Shown: in pieces, positions 9,212 through 16,940 of the stretch
How the letters are laid out: the number at the start of each line of letters is the position of its first letter
How positions within the stretch are numbered: the stretch's first letter is position 1
From: Porphyrobacter sp. HT-58-2
Lineage (GTDB): Bacteria > Pseudomonadota > Alphaproteobacteria > Sphingomonadales > Sphingomonadaceae
DNA: 64,000 bases
Direction: 5' to 3'
NCBI RefSeq assembly: GCF_002952215.1
Contig: NZ_CP022600.1
Coordinates: 1,984,001 to 2,048,000, forward strand
The notes under the pieces: generated by a model
What the model saw: only the letters and a program-made list of their open reading frames with translations
Database searches by the model: none
Told to the model about the DNA's origin: nothing
Position numbers and translations under genes: made by a program

Positions 9212-9243
9212 GCGGGCCGATGGGATGATACCTGCCGGCCCGC
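9212..9243 (+). other. Intercistronic hairpin
   Basis: A perfect 8-bp stem, GCGGGCCG (9212-9219) with CGGCCCGC (9236-9243), lies between the receptor and the isomerase. It has no U-tract, so it may partially terminate or stabilise the receptor mRNA rather than end transcription. Confidence 0.4.
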
Positions 9244-9315
9244 CAACCTTGGGCTGGCGCACTGGCTCCAAAGACAGCAACATCCCCCACCTCGCTCCAG
9301 AAGAAAAGACCTCCC

Positions 9316-9948
9316 ATGAAAATCGCTCTGATTATCGAGAACAGCCAGGCAGCCAAAAACGCCGCCATTCACCAGGCACTCGCTTCCGTGGCCGAGCCGA
9401 TGGGGCATCAGGTGTTCAACTACGGAATGTACACGCCTGAGGATAAGGCATCCCTGACCTACCCCATGAATGGCTTGCTTGCAGGCATTCTGCTCAACTC
9501 GGGCGCGACGGATTTCGTGGTCACGGGTTGCGGCACGGGAATGGGTTCGATGCTGGCCTGCAACGCCATGCCAGGGGTGTTTTGTGGCCTGTTGATCGAC
9601 CCGACCGATGCCTTCCTGTTCAACCAGATCAATGCCGGTAACTGCATCTCCATGCCCTATGCCAAGGGCTTTGGCTGGGCGGCTGAGCTCAACCTTGCCG
9701 ACTGCTATCGCAAGCTGTTCGAGAACGAGCCCGGGCTGGGTTACCCCCGCGAACGCGCCACCTTCATGGCGGCCAATCGCGGCGTATTGGCTAACCTCAA
9801 GGATGTGACGTGCCACGATATGCTCACGGTGCTGCACAAGGTCGATCAGGATCTGCTGCGCGCCGCGATTGCGGGGGAGAGGTTCGCCGAGATCTTCTAT
9901 CCCAACTGTCAGGACGATGCGATCGCCGCCTATCTGAAGGCGCTGTAA
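9316..9948 (+). CDS. RpiB/LacAB-family isomerase, DhuI-like
   Basis: 210 residues, longer than ordinary RpiB (about 150). The family core is visible: FVVTGCGTGMGSMLACNAMPG followed by INAGNCISMP. In streptococci and some other bacteria, RpiB-superfamily DhuI isomerises 4-deoxy-L-threo-5-hexosulose uronate in place of KduI. The immediate neighbours are a KduD/DhuD-type dehydrogenase and KDG kinase, and no KduI is present, so this gene probably supplies that step; this is inference from context and length. Only 3 bp separate it from the next gene, so the two are cotranscribed. Confidence 0.8.
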   Translation: MKIALIIENSQAAKNAAIHQALASVAEPMGHQVFNYGMYTPEDKASLTYPMNGLLAGILLNSGATDFVVTGCGTGMGSMLACNAMPGVFCGLLIDPTDAFLFNQINAGNCISMPYAKGFGWAAELNLADCYRKLFENEPGLGYPRERATFMAANRGVLANLKDVTCHDMLTVLHKVDQDLLRAAIAGERFAEIFYPNCQDDAIAAYLKAL

Positions 9949-9951
9949 GTG

Positions 9952-10707
9952 ATGGCGATTTCCTTTGATCTGACGGGCAAGCGCGCGCTGGTGACCGGGG
10001 CCAATACCGGTATCGGGCAGGCGATTGCGGTTGCCCTGGCCGATGCGGGCGCGGATGTGGGGTTGGCCGGGAGAAGCGAACCTGCGCAAACGCTGGCGCT
10101 GATCGCGAAGACCGGACGCAAGGCGGTTGATCTGCGCGCTGACTTGTCGACCATCGCCCCGGTGCAAGGTTTGGTCGATGATGCCGTCGCGGCGCTGGGC
10201 GGGTTGGATATTCTGGTGAATAATGCCGGGATCATCCGCCGCAACGATCTGGCTGATTTCACCGAAGAAGATTGGGACGCGGTGGTCGACACCAACCTGA
10301 AGACCCTGTTCTTCCTCAGTCAGGCCGCCGCCCGCGTGATGATGGCGCAAGGCGCGGGCAAGATCATCAACATCGCCTCGCTGCTAAGCTTTCAGGGCGG
10401 CATTCGGGTGCCGAGCTACGCTGCGGCCAAATCGGGTGTGGCCGGGGTGACAAAGGCGCTGGCGAACGAACTCGCGCCTGCGGGCGTGCAGGTCAACGCC
10501 ATCGCGCCGGGCTATATCGCCACCAACAATACCGCCGCGCTGCAAGCGGATGAGGTGCGCAACCGCCAGATCATGGAACGTATCCCGACCGGGCGCTGGG
10601 GCAAGCCGGAAGATATCGCCGGGGCGGCAGTATTCCTCGCCTCGGGCGCGGCCGATTACGTTACCGGCCACGTGCTGGCGGTCGACGGCGGCTGGCTGGC
10701 GCGGTAG
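9952..10707 (+). CDS. KduD/DhuD-type short-chain dehydrogenase
   Basis: 251-residue SDR. The nucleotide motif VTGANTGIGQAIA is near residue 14, NNAG near residue 85, the catalytic Ser is in INIASLLSF and the YAAAKSG motif follows. C-terminal VTGHVLAVDGGWLAR is typical of 2-deoxy-D-gluconate 3-dehydrogenase / KduD. Expected reaction: NAD(P)H-dependent reduction of 3-deoxy-D-glycero-2,5-hexodiulosonate to 2-keto-3-deoxy-D-gluconate (KDG). GTG at 9949 is an alternative start one codon upstream. It lies between the isomerase and KDG kinase, an order that follows the pathway. Confidence 0.88.
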   Translation: MAISFDLTGKRALVTGANTGIGQAIAVALADAGADVGLAGRSEPAQTLALIAKTGRKAVDLRADLSTIAPVQGLVDDAVAALGGLDILVNNAGIIRRNDLADFTEEDWDAVVDTNLKTLFFLSQAAARVMMAQGAGKIINIASLLSFQGGIRVPSYAAAKSGVAGVTKALANELAPAGVQVNAIAPGYIATNNTAALQADEVRNRQIMERIPTGRWGKPEDIAGAAVFLASGAADYVTGHVLAVDGGWLAR

Positions 10708-10716
10708 CTTCAGCCC

Positions 10717-11721
10717 GTGACTGTCACCTGCTTTGGCGAAGTGCTGCTGCGCCTCTCGCCATCTGCCCGGCGCTTGCTTGTGCAGGCGGATGGGGTTGAT
10801 CTGGCGATCGGCGGGGCAGAGGCCAATGTCGCCTCGGCGCTGGCATCGCTGGGGCACCCTGTGCGCTTCGCGGGCGTGGTGAGCGACAATCCGCTGGGTG
10901 ACCGCGCGCTGGCGGCTTTGCGCGGCTGCGGGATCGACACTGGCCATGTTGCGCGCGCGCCGGGGCGGATGGGACTCTACTTCCTCGAAGCAGGCTCCGG
11001 CCCGCGCCCCTCGGCGATCACCTATGACCGGGCAGGCAGCGCCTTTGCCGAGGCCGCTCCCGAGAGCATCGACTTTGGAGGCGCGCTGGCGGGGGCACGG
11101 CTCTTCCATTGCGGCGGGATCACCCCGGCGCTTGGCCCCAAGGGTGTGGCTTTGGCGCGTGCGGCACAGGCGGCGGCGCGATCATTGGGTGTGCCGATCT
11201 GCTTTGATGGCAATTACCGCGCGCGATTGTGGGCAGCATGGGACAACGACCCCGCGGCGATCCTACGCGAACTGGTCGATGACGCGGCGATCCTCATCGG
11301 CAACCACCGCGATATCTCGCTGCTGCTAGGAAGCGACTTTTCCGGCGATGGCGAGGGCCGGCGGCGCGAGGCGGCTGAGGCAGCGTTCGCCGCTTTTCCT
11401 AACCTCCAGCTGATCGCTTCGACCGCGCGGCACCTTGTCACCAGCAACCATCACCGGATCAGCGCGCGGGTCGATGCCCGCACGGCCGACTACCAGACCG
11501 AGGAGATCGACGTTACCGGCATTGTCGACCGGATCGGCACCGGCGATGCCTTTGCTGCGGGCGTGCTCGATGGCTGGCTGAACGGAGGCGATCTTGCGAC
11601 GATGGCCCAGCTTGGGCTGGCACTCGCGGCGCTGAAGCACACCATCCCCGGCGACATGTGCCCGGTCACCCGCGCGATGCTCGATGGGTTCGGCGCAGGC
11701 GCTAGCGATGTCAGACGATAA
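10717..11721 (+). CDS. kdgK: 2-keto-3-deoxygluconate kinase (PfkB family)
   Basis: 334-residue ribokinase/PfkB fold. An N-terminal substrate loop, IGGAEANVASALASLG, sits near residue 30. The C-terminal PfkB signature DRIGTGDAFAAGVLDG holds the catalytic Asp. It starts with GTG nine bases after the dehydrogenase. KdgK phosphorylates KDG to KDPG; the KDPG aldolase to finish the route to pyruvate and glyceraldehyde-3-phosphate is not in this window and must be elsewhere. It is the last gene of the uronate operon. Confidence 0.88.
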   Translation: MTVTCFGEVLLRLSPSARRLLVQADGVDLAIGGAEANVASALASLGHPVRFAGVVSDNPLGDRALAALRGCGIDTGHVARAPGRMGLYFLEAGSGPRPSAITYDRAGSAFAEAAPESIDFGGALAGARLFHCGGITPALGPKGVALARAAQAAARSLGVPICFDGNYRARLWAAWDNDPAAILRELVDDAAILIGNHRDISLLLGSDFSGDGEGRRREAAEAAFAAFPNLQLIASTARHLVTSNHHRISARVDARTADYQTEEIDVTGIVDRIGTGDAFAAGVLDGWLNGGDLATMAQLGLALAALKHTIPGDMCPVTRAMLDGFGAGASDVRR

Positions 11722-12117
11722 GGCCACGAGCTGCGAAGCCTGAGTCCCGCAGGCTGCTAACGCTCTGCTCGGCGCGTTCCTTGGATTGCTCGGCGGTGGC
11801 TGTCCGGGGAGCTAATCAGGCGTTGAATGCCGGTTGCTGGCAGCTTTTGTCAGAACCGGACGTTCGCCCTATCGTTCGTGAACGACCTGATCTGGGTCGG
11901 GAGCCGTCACGGCGCCGATCGAGCCACTAAGGGCGGCTTTGCCCTGATTCTGAAAAATTCCTGCCATGCAGCAATCGACCCCGTTCCTGCCGTAACTCCG
12001 GCTTGCCGGTAGGCGCTAGGCAAGCGGCGTCATGCGCTGGATCTGTGCAAGCAGCAGTTAACCGATTTTTTGCGGTATGGCGGTTATTGCATCTCTGAAA
12101 ATTCAGGGGAAACCGCC
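11722..12117. other. Gene-free gap after kdgK
   Basis: No gene was recognised. A short stem, AGCCTG/CAGGCT, just after kdgK is too weak to call a terminator. The gap holds one copy of the dispersed intergenic repeat (about 11911-11981) and the leader of the lemA-like gene. Confidence 0.5.
11911..11981 (-). repeat. Dispersed intergenic repeat, copy 2 (partial)
   Basis: On the minus strand it reads GGGGTCGATTGCTGCATGG, then CAGGAATTTTTCAGAATC, then AGGGCAAAGCCGCCC. This is the same order of blocks as the other copies; the distal palindromic part is missing. Confidence 0.7.
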
Positions 12118-12771
12118 GTGCAAGAGCCGATCTCAAGTACCACGAACAGCTTCTCAGAAGACACGCGCCTTTATGATCGTTCGGTCGAGTCGACCAATTT
12201 CCTGCTCGACTTCTGGTGGCTCTGGCTGATTGCGGTAGTGGCCGCCGTCGCTGTGGCATCGCTGTTGCGCATCCGGCGCAATTTGGTCGCGCTTGAAGCG
12301 CGCTGTGCCTCGGCCTTCGGCGATGTCGATGCTCTGCTGGCCGAACGTCATGCGCTCATCCCCAATCTCGTCGCGGTGACCAAGGAACATATTGGGCATG
12401 AGATCAAAGTGCTCGACCGGCTGCTGGAAGCGCAACAGAACGCGCTCGAAACGTTCGGGCGCAATCGCATGAACGCTGAAACCGAGGTCGGCAATGCCAT
12501 CAACCAGCTTATCAATGTCGCCGGATCGATGCCGCAGCTGGCGAGTTCGAACCAGTTTCCGGAACTGCGGATCGAGCTGACCCGGATCGAGGAGCGGGTC
12601 ACGGCATCGCGCCGTTACTACAATTCGACCGTCGCCGAATATGACGCGGCGCGCGGCGGATTTGTCTCGTCCAGGCTTGCCGCGTTGTCCGGAATGCCGC
12701 AGCACGCCCGCTTCGATCTTGGTGAACAGCGGGCCGAGATCGCCGCCCCGCAACGCGTCGCCTTCGGCTGA
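12118..12771 (+). CDS. LemA-family membrane protein
   Basis: 217 residues: one N-terminal membrane anchor (FWWLWLIAVVAAVAVASLL, about residues 30-48) followed by the LemA helical domain, with the conserved segment RNLVALEARCASAFGDVDALLAERHALIPNLVAV and the later TRIEERVTASRRYYNSTVAEYD. I chose GTG at 12118, which has AGGGGA about 10 bases upstream, over an ATG at 12070. LemA proteins are envelope proteins of uncertain function, often encoded next to M48 proteases as here (8-bp gap). Confidence 0.85.
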   Translation: MQEPISSTTNSFSEDTRLYDRSVESTNFLLDFWWLWLIAVVAAVAVASLLRIRRNLVALEARCASAFGDVDALLAERHALIPNLVAVTKEHIGHEIKVLDRLLEAQQNALETFGRNRMNAETEVGNAINQLINVAGSMPQLASSNQFPELRIELTRIEERVTASRRYYNSTVAEYDAARGGFVSSRLAALSGMPQHARFDLGEQRAEIAAPQRVAFG

Positions 12772-12779
12772 GGCGGGCC

Positions 12780-14273
12780 ATGGCTGCGCGCGGCTTTGCC
12801 GCTCACGTTGCCCACAACTGGCAGCGCGGACTGATGTTTGTCGGGCTATACGCCCTCACCTTTGTCCCGATCTCGCTGCTCGTTCTGGGCCTTGTACCGC
12901 TGGTTCTGGGCAATGCGATGGGATCGGCCCTGATCGACCCGCTCGGCTTTGCGGCGACCTACCTGCCGCTGGCAATCGTGCTCACGCTGACCATCCTCGC
13001 CACCCGTTATTTCGGTTTCCGGCGCGAAGTGGCCGAGGCGCTGTCCATCCGCGAAGTCACAGCTGGGCAGGAACCGCGGCTTGTCCGGATCGGCGAAGAA
13101 CAGGCGATCATGCAAGGCCTCGCCCGCCCGCAATTCGGCGTGATCGAAACAACCGCCCGAAATGCCCTTTCGGTGGGCGCGACCCCGTCCCAACGGATGA
13201 TCGCGGTCACACGCGGGCTGATGGATGCCCTCGACGACGACGAGATAGCCGCGGTGATCGCGCACGAACTGGCGCATTTCCGCGCTGGCGATGCGGCCTT
13301 CCTGTCGCTCAATTACGCGCTATTCCAGACTGCGGCGTGGCTGCAGACCTACAATCCGCTCAAGATCGACAAGCAGGTGCATCACAAGGTGCAATGGCAT
13401 CTGGTGGTGATGATTGCCTTGCCGATCTTCCTTGTGGCGCTCGGTCTGGGCGGCATCATGACATCGCTCGCGTGGCGGCTGACCCGGATGGCCGACGCCA
13501 GCGTTCGCGCGACCCGCGATTTCGTTGCCGATGCCGAGGCGCTGCGCATCACCCATTTTCCCGAGGCGCTGCAATCGGCGATCACCAAGTGCGAGGGTTT
13601 GGGTTACTTCAAGGGTGCAGAACGTTTCGAGGCGCTGCTGTTTTCGGGAAATCCGGCCGCACAGGGCGGCACGCACCCTACCGCGCGCGAGCGCATCGAT
13701 GCGATGGCGGGTGTTGCAGCCGAGCTGTTCATGCCCGGCCGCACACGTCGGGACACGCGCACCGCGATGGCGCGGGCCTCGACCGCACCTCTGGCAGCTC
13801 AAGGCGGTTTCGGGCGTCGCGGGCTGCAACCGGGCATTGCCAGTGCCTCTGCGGCAGCAACCGTTCCCATTGGCGCTGGTGTCGTGACGAACGGCTTCAC
13901 GCTTGCTGATCGACGCCCGCAGGACGTGCCGCGCGAGCCGGGGCTGTGGCTGCTTGTTGCGCAGGTGTTCGATCGCAAAGGCGCCCGGGCATGGGAGCGC
14001 GAGATGTATGAACAGTTGCGTTGGCGCGCCGATGACAACCGCAACTTCCTTGGCGCCACACCGGAGATGACGATGTGGTTCGTCGGTGCCCTGGCGATAT
14101 CGGCTGCCTTATATGGCTCGATAAGCACCTCGCCTGCGGATTTCCTGCAGCGGATTTCGGGGCGCGCCTATTTCGAGATGTCAGACCGTGCTGTGTCAGG
14201 CGAGGCCTCCTGCGCCGGTAAGGTCAAGGGGTGCCGCCCCGATGGGACAATCGACATGACTTTTTCAAACTGA
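12780..14273 (+). CDS. M48-family membrane metalloprotease (HtpX-like)
   Basis: 497 residues. Two hydrophobic segments lie near residues 16-45 and 55-75. The zinc site is VIAHELAHFRAGD (about residue 160), with a third ligand Glu plausible in the later FVADAEALRI segment. Further membrane segments follow (WHLVVMIALPIFLVALGLGG). It is much longer than HtpX (about 290), with an extra C-terminal region of roughly 200 residues and another hydrophobic stretch (FVGALAISAALYGSI). The LemA-M48 pair suggests membrane protein quality control; the substrate is unknown. Confidence 0.85.
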   Translation: MAARGFAAHVAHNWQRGLMFVGLYALTFVPISLLVLGLVPLVLGNAMGSALIDPLGFAATYLPLAIVLTLTILATRYFGFRREVAEALSIREVTAGQEPRLVRIGEEQAIMQGLARPQFGVIETTARNALSVGATPSQRMIAVTRGLMDALDDDEIAAVIAHELAHFRAGDAAFLSLNYALFQTAAWLQTYNPLKIDKQVHHKVQWHLVVMIALPIFLVALGLGGIMTSLAWRLTRMADASVRATRDFVADAEALRITHFPEALQSAITKCEGLGYFKGAERFEALLFSGNPAAQGGTHPTARERIDAMAGVAAELFMPGRTRRDTRTAMARASTAPLAAQGGFGRRGLQPGIASASAAATVPIGAGVVTNGFTLADRRPQDVPREPGLWLLVAQVFDRKGARAWEREMYEQLRWRADDNRNFLGATPEMTMWFVGALAISAALYGSISTSPADFLQRISGRAYFEMSDRAVSGEASCAGKVKGCRPDGTIDMTFSN

Positions 14274-14339
14274 CCAGCTGACGGCCTATCAAGGGCACCC
14301 GCACGGTTCATCGCAGCGGCAAAGCTGCCATTCAACTTC

Positions 14340-14440
14340 CCACCCATTCCCGGCCATGAGCCGGGCCGCGGCTCGATCCAGAAAGCTGTATGGCGGCTTC
14401 GCCCCGCTTCCGAAAACTGCTGCCATTCGGCTAGCGACCC
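14340..14440 (-). repeat. Dispersed intergenic repeat, copy 3 (full length)
   Basis: On the minus strand it runs from GGGTCGCTAGCCGAATGGC through GGGGCGAAGCCGCCATAC and GGATCGAGCCGCGGCCCGG to CGGGAATGGGTGGG. It is a near full-length copy in the 400-bp gap between the M48 protease and higA. Confidence 0.75.
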
Positions 14441-14486
14441 GGAGTGGACGTCTGAGCTGCGGGCTTGATGTGGGGGCTTAGCCAGC

Positions 14487-14640
14487 TCAGAACCAGCGAT
14501 TGCCCGAGCGCCAGTGCCAGCGGATAGCGCTCCAGAGCCAGCTGTTGAAAAAATCAAAGATGCTGTCGCCGGGATCGAAATTCGTGCCTTGATAGGAAAT
14601 CACCGTGCCCGTGAGACCATCGCTATACCCGGATGGCCGA
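14487..14640 (-). pseudogene. Possible lipase-like gene fragment
   Basis: An untracked minus-strand frame reads PSGYSDGLTGTVISYQGTNF, then DPGDSIFDFFNSWL, and ends with a stop at 14487-14489. It resembles the N-terminal end of secreted lipases/serralysin-like lipases of sphingomonads. No start codon or remaining domain is present, so it is at best a decayed fragment. Confidence is low. Confidence 0.25.
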
Positions 14641-14674
14641 GAAGAAAGAACAGGAATCAAACATGTTTTTACCT

Positions 14675-15031
14675 TTAAGCGCGCCGAAGGATCGGGAGCA
14701 TGTTCTTAGATAGCACGCCTGATGCAAGCTGAGAGGGTTCGCGCACACGCTCAATGCTGATGGTCTCTGTTCCGCTTTTGGCTCGCGCAAGATCATAGGT
14801 AGACTGCATCCGCAGAATAGTGGCCGCAGAAATACCGAACGCCTTCTCGAAGCGGATAGCCATCTCCGGCGTCAGCGCAGCCCTGCCATTGAGCAGACGG
14901 CTTAAGGCTGGCCGGGTTACCTTGAGATGGTCTGCCGTGCTCGACACGTTCATGTTGTAAGGCTTCACGATCTCTTCGAGCAGCCAAGGGCCCGGGTGGA
15001 TCGCGAAGCTGTCATGGAGCTTGATCGCCAT
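14675..15031 (-). CDS. higA: HigA-family antitoxin (XRE HTH)
   Basis: 118 residues. The N-terminus HPGPWLLEEIVKPYNMNVS is the signature of the HigA addiction-module antidote. An XRE HTH follows (TADHLKVTRPALSRLLNGRA) and then LTPEMAIRFEKAFG. It lies downstream of the toxin gene, sharing one base (TGATG), the reversed toxin-first order typical of higBA. Expected to bind HigB and repress the operon. Confidence 0.93.
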   Translation of the reverse strand: MAIKLHDSFAIHPGPWLLEEIVKPYNMNVSSTADHLKVTRPALSRLLNGRAALTPEMAIRFEKAFGISAATILRMQSTYDLARAKSGTETISIERVREPSQLASGVLSKNMLPILRRA

Positions 15032-15312
15032 CAGTGATAGTCCTTCAGGTCGAGATCAGCGACGGTCAGTTCGTCGATCAGTGTGAATGTCAGCCGCCAG
15101 CTTCGGGTTACCGTCATTGTAAAATATCTCTCTCTGTCTCCGGTGAGGGGATGAAATCCGAAATTCGGTGGCACGGCCAATTCGTCCACACTCCCCGCCG
15201 ACACAATGAACGCCAGCATGCGGCGAAGCCGGTCTGCCTCCATCAGCCCTGCTGGCTTCCCGGTTTCGGCAAACCTGCGAAGCGCCTTATGGCGAATGGT
15301 TCCGATTTCCAT
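15031..15312 (-). CDS. higB: HigB-family RelE-like toxin
   Basis: 93 residues. It reads RHKALRRFAETGKPAG, NFGFHPLTGDRERYFTMTV, and ends SWRLTFTLIDELTVADLDLKDYH, matching the HigB/RelE-fold plasmid maintenance toxin family (ribosome-dependent mRNA interferase). Positions of Arg and His in the C-terminal half fit the family active site. It is the first gene of the higBA operon. The upstream sequence is a decayed gene, so the operon's own promoter must lie within or beside that remnant. Confidence 0.88.
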   Translation of the reverse strand: MEIGTIRHKALRRFAETGKPAGLMEADRLRRMLAFIVSAGSVDELAVPPNFGFHPLTGDRERYFTMTVTRSWRLTFTLIDELTVADLDLKDYH

Positions 15313-15643
15313 TGAGGTGTAATCCCATACTCAAAAGAAGTGTAACCCTTGGCGTTACGCTTGCAGGTGCGGATGTTGTAGCGCCTGATCCTGCGCCGTT
15401 CGCCACTGCCGAAGATGGCGGCGATCGGGCTCCCGAAAGCCGCAAGATATGCGCCATGGACGGGGCCGAAATCCGCGACATTCACATAGGACGGTGTGGT
15501 AGAACCGAGGTGAAAGCTATTCATCCCGTGGGCGAGCGCATTGCATTCGGTGATGTCGGCAAAGGCCTGATCGAAGCTGGTGTCTTCGCGGTGGAAGAAG
15601 AAATATTTTTCGAAATCCGCTTCGATCTCGGGATCGCGGTTTA
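15313..15643 (-). pseudogene. Hypothetical gene disrupted by IS630
   Basis: A minus-strand frame reads NRDPEIEADFEKYFFFHRED, then SFDQAFADITECNALAHGMN, then ADFGPVHGAYLAAFG and FGSGERRRIRRYNIRTC. It looks like the core of a small sphingomonad hypothetical protein with a glycine/alanine-rich segment. Its 5' end stops abruptly at the IS630 left boundary (TA at 15642-15643) and its 3' end runs out of frame into higB. No intact N-terminus is found on the far side of the element, so the gene is dead. Confidence 0.6.
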
Positions 15644-15735
15644 GAGCGGTTTTCGACCGTTTTGAATCGACGAGGGATTCCGCTTTGTCGTGAATTCTGA
15701 TTCACGATCTGTGCTGGTGAAGGAGGCCAGCATGG

Positions 15736-16122
15736 ATGGGTCAGCCTCTCTCTTTGGATTTGCGTGTCCGTCTGCTGGCAGCGGTTGATGGTGGGATGAG
15801 TTGCCGAGCTGCGGCAGCCCGTTTTGGCGTTGCACCTTCGACGGCGATCCGTTGGCACGCCCTGCGGCGTGATGCGGGTGACTTTGCTGCCAAGCCCCAG
15901 GGTGGCGATATGCGGTCGCATCGGGTTGAGGAGCGGGCGTCGGACATCCTGGCCGTTTGGGAAGCGCAAAAGGACATCACGCTTGCAGAGCTGCGGTCGG
16001 CGCTGGCTGAAATAGGCCTGGCCGTCTCCGTCGCCGGGCTTCACCGCTTCTTTGCGCGCCGGGGCATGACGCGCAAAAAAAGACTGGCCATGCTATCGAG
16101 CAGGACCGGCCCGACATCCTGA
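15736..16122 (+). CDS. IS630 transposase, N-terminal frame
   Basis: 128 residues carrying the helix-turn-helix DNA-binding region: LDLRVRLLAAVDGGMSCRAA, then FGVAPSTAIRWH and a second HTH-like LAEIGLAVSVAGLHRFFARR. The seven-A run at 16075-16081 near its end is a -1 slippery site; slippage joins it to the catalytic frame. Without slippage it ends at 16122. Confidence 0.88.
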   Translation: MGQPLSLDLRVRLLAAVDGGMSCRAAAARFGVAPSTAIRWHALRRDAGDFAAKPQGGDMRSHRVEERASDILAVWEAQKDITLAELRSALAEIGLAVSVAGLHRFFARRGMTRKKRLAMLSSRTGPTS

Positions 16123-16682
16123 GGCAGCGCCAGCGCTGGTTCGAGGGCCAGCTCGATCTCGATCCCGAGCGCCTCGTGTTCATCGACGAGACGTGGACCG
16201 CTACCAACATGACCCGCAGCCACGGCCGCTGCCCGAAGGGCGAGCGGCTGCGCATGGGCTTCCCGCACGGGCACCGCAAAACCACGACGCTGGTCGCCGG
16301 TCTGCGCATGACCGGCATGGTTGCGCCGATGGTGCTCGACGGCCCGATCAACGGTGACTGGTTCGAAGCCTATGTTGCGCAGGTCCTGGTGCCCGAGCTG
16401 CGTCCCGGCGACGTGGTCATCATGGACAACCTGTCGAGCCACAAACGGGCCGCGGTGAAGGAGAGGATCGAAGCGGTCGGCGCAACCCTGCGCTTCCTTC
16501 CGCCCTACAGCCCGGACTTCAACCCGATCGAGAAGGCCTTCTCCCGGCTCAAGGCCATGCTGCGGAAGGCGGGAGAGCGCACCGTTCGCGGCCTCTGGGA
16601 CCTGATCGGAAGGCTTGTCGACATCTTCCAGCCCGACGAGTGCGCCAATTACTTCAGCTCTTGCGGATATGATCCAGACTGA
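16080..16682 (+). CDS. IS630 transposase, catalytic frame
   Basis: The -1 frame opens at the poly-A tract and runs to 16682 with the full DDE catalytic core: Asp in LVFIDETWT, Asp in VVIMDNLSSHK and Glu in PDFNPIEKAFSRLK. It is expected as the C-terminal part of a frameshift fusion product. The first ATG in this frame is at 16206, with a GTG near 16176, but both start inside the catalytic domain, which supports the frameshift reading. Confidence 0.88.
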   Translation, partial: KTGHAIEQDRPDILRQRQRWFEGQLDLDPERLVFIDETWTATNMTRSHGRCPKGERLRMGFPHGHRKTTTLVAGLRMTGMVAPMVLDGPINGDWFEAYVAQVLVPELRPGDVVIMDNLSSHKRAAVKERIEAVGATLRFLPPYSPDFNPIEKAFSRLKAMLRKAGERTVRGLWDLIGRLVDIFQPDECANYFSSCGYDPD

Positions 16683-16940
16683 TCGAAAAACGCTCTAGCC
16701 CCGCTCATGGCTGATGACGGGCTGAATTGCGAAGAGCGGTTTCTGGAACTGATGATTGCAAGTCGCAGGATGAGGGCGAGGCAGTGAACGGCCTACCGGC
16801 CCTTCAATAGCCTGTCCAGCATCGCCGTGCAGCGTCCCGGTGCGGTGAAAACGTGTCTAAAAATGAGACTATAGAATTGAAATTTAGTCGATTTATCTGA
16901 GGTTCAGAAACGCCATCCTAATCGGCGTGGCAGCCGTAAC

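Larger units (their letters stand above)
15644..16695 (+). mobile_element. IS630-family insertion sequence
   Basis: About 1,052 bp bounded by TA dinucleotides (15642-15643 and 16696-16697), the duplicated target of this family. Terminal inverted repeats match at 13 of 15 positions: GAGCGGTTTTCGACC at the left and GAGCGTTTTTCGATC (reverse complement) at the right. It contains two overlapping transposase frames joined by a poly-A slippery site. It lies inside a minus-strand hypothetical gene. Confidence 0.92.

Noticed and set aside
9139..10350. 403-codon minus-strand open frame across the isomerase and dehydrogenase genes
   Set aside because: It is antisense to two well-recognised enzymes and reads as Arg/His/Gln-rich low-complexity sequence.
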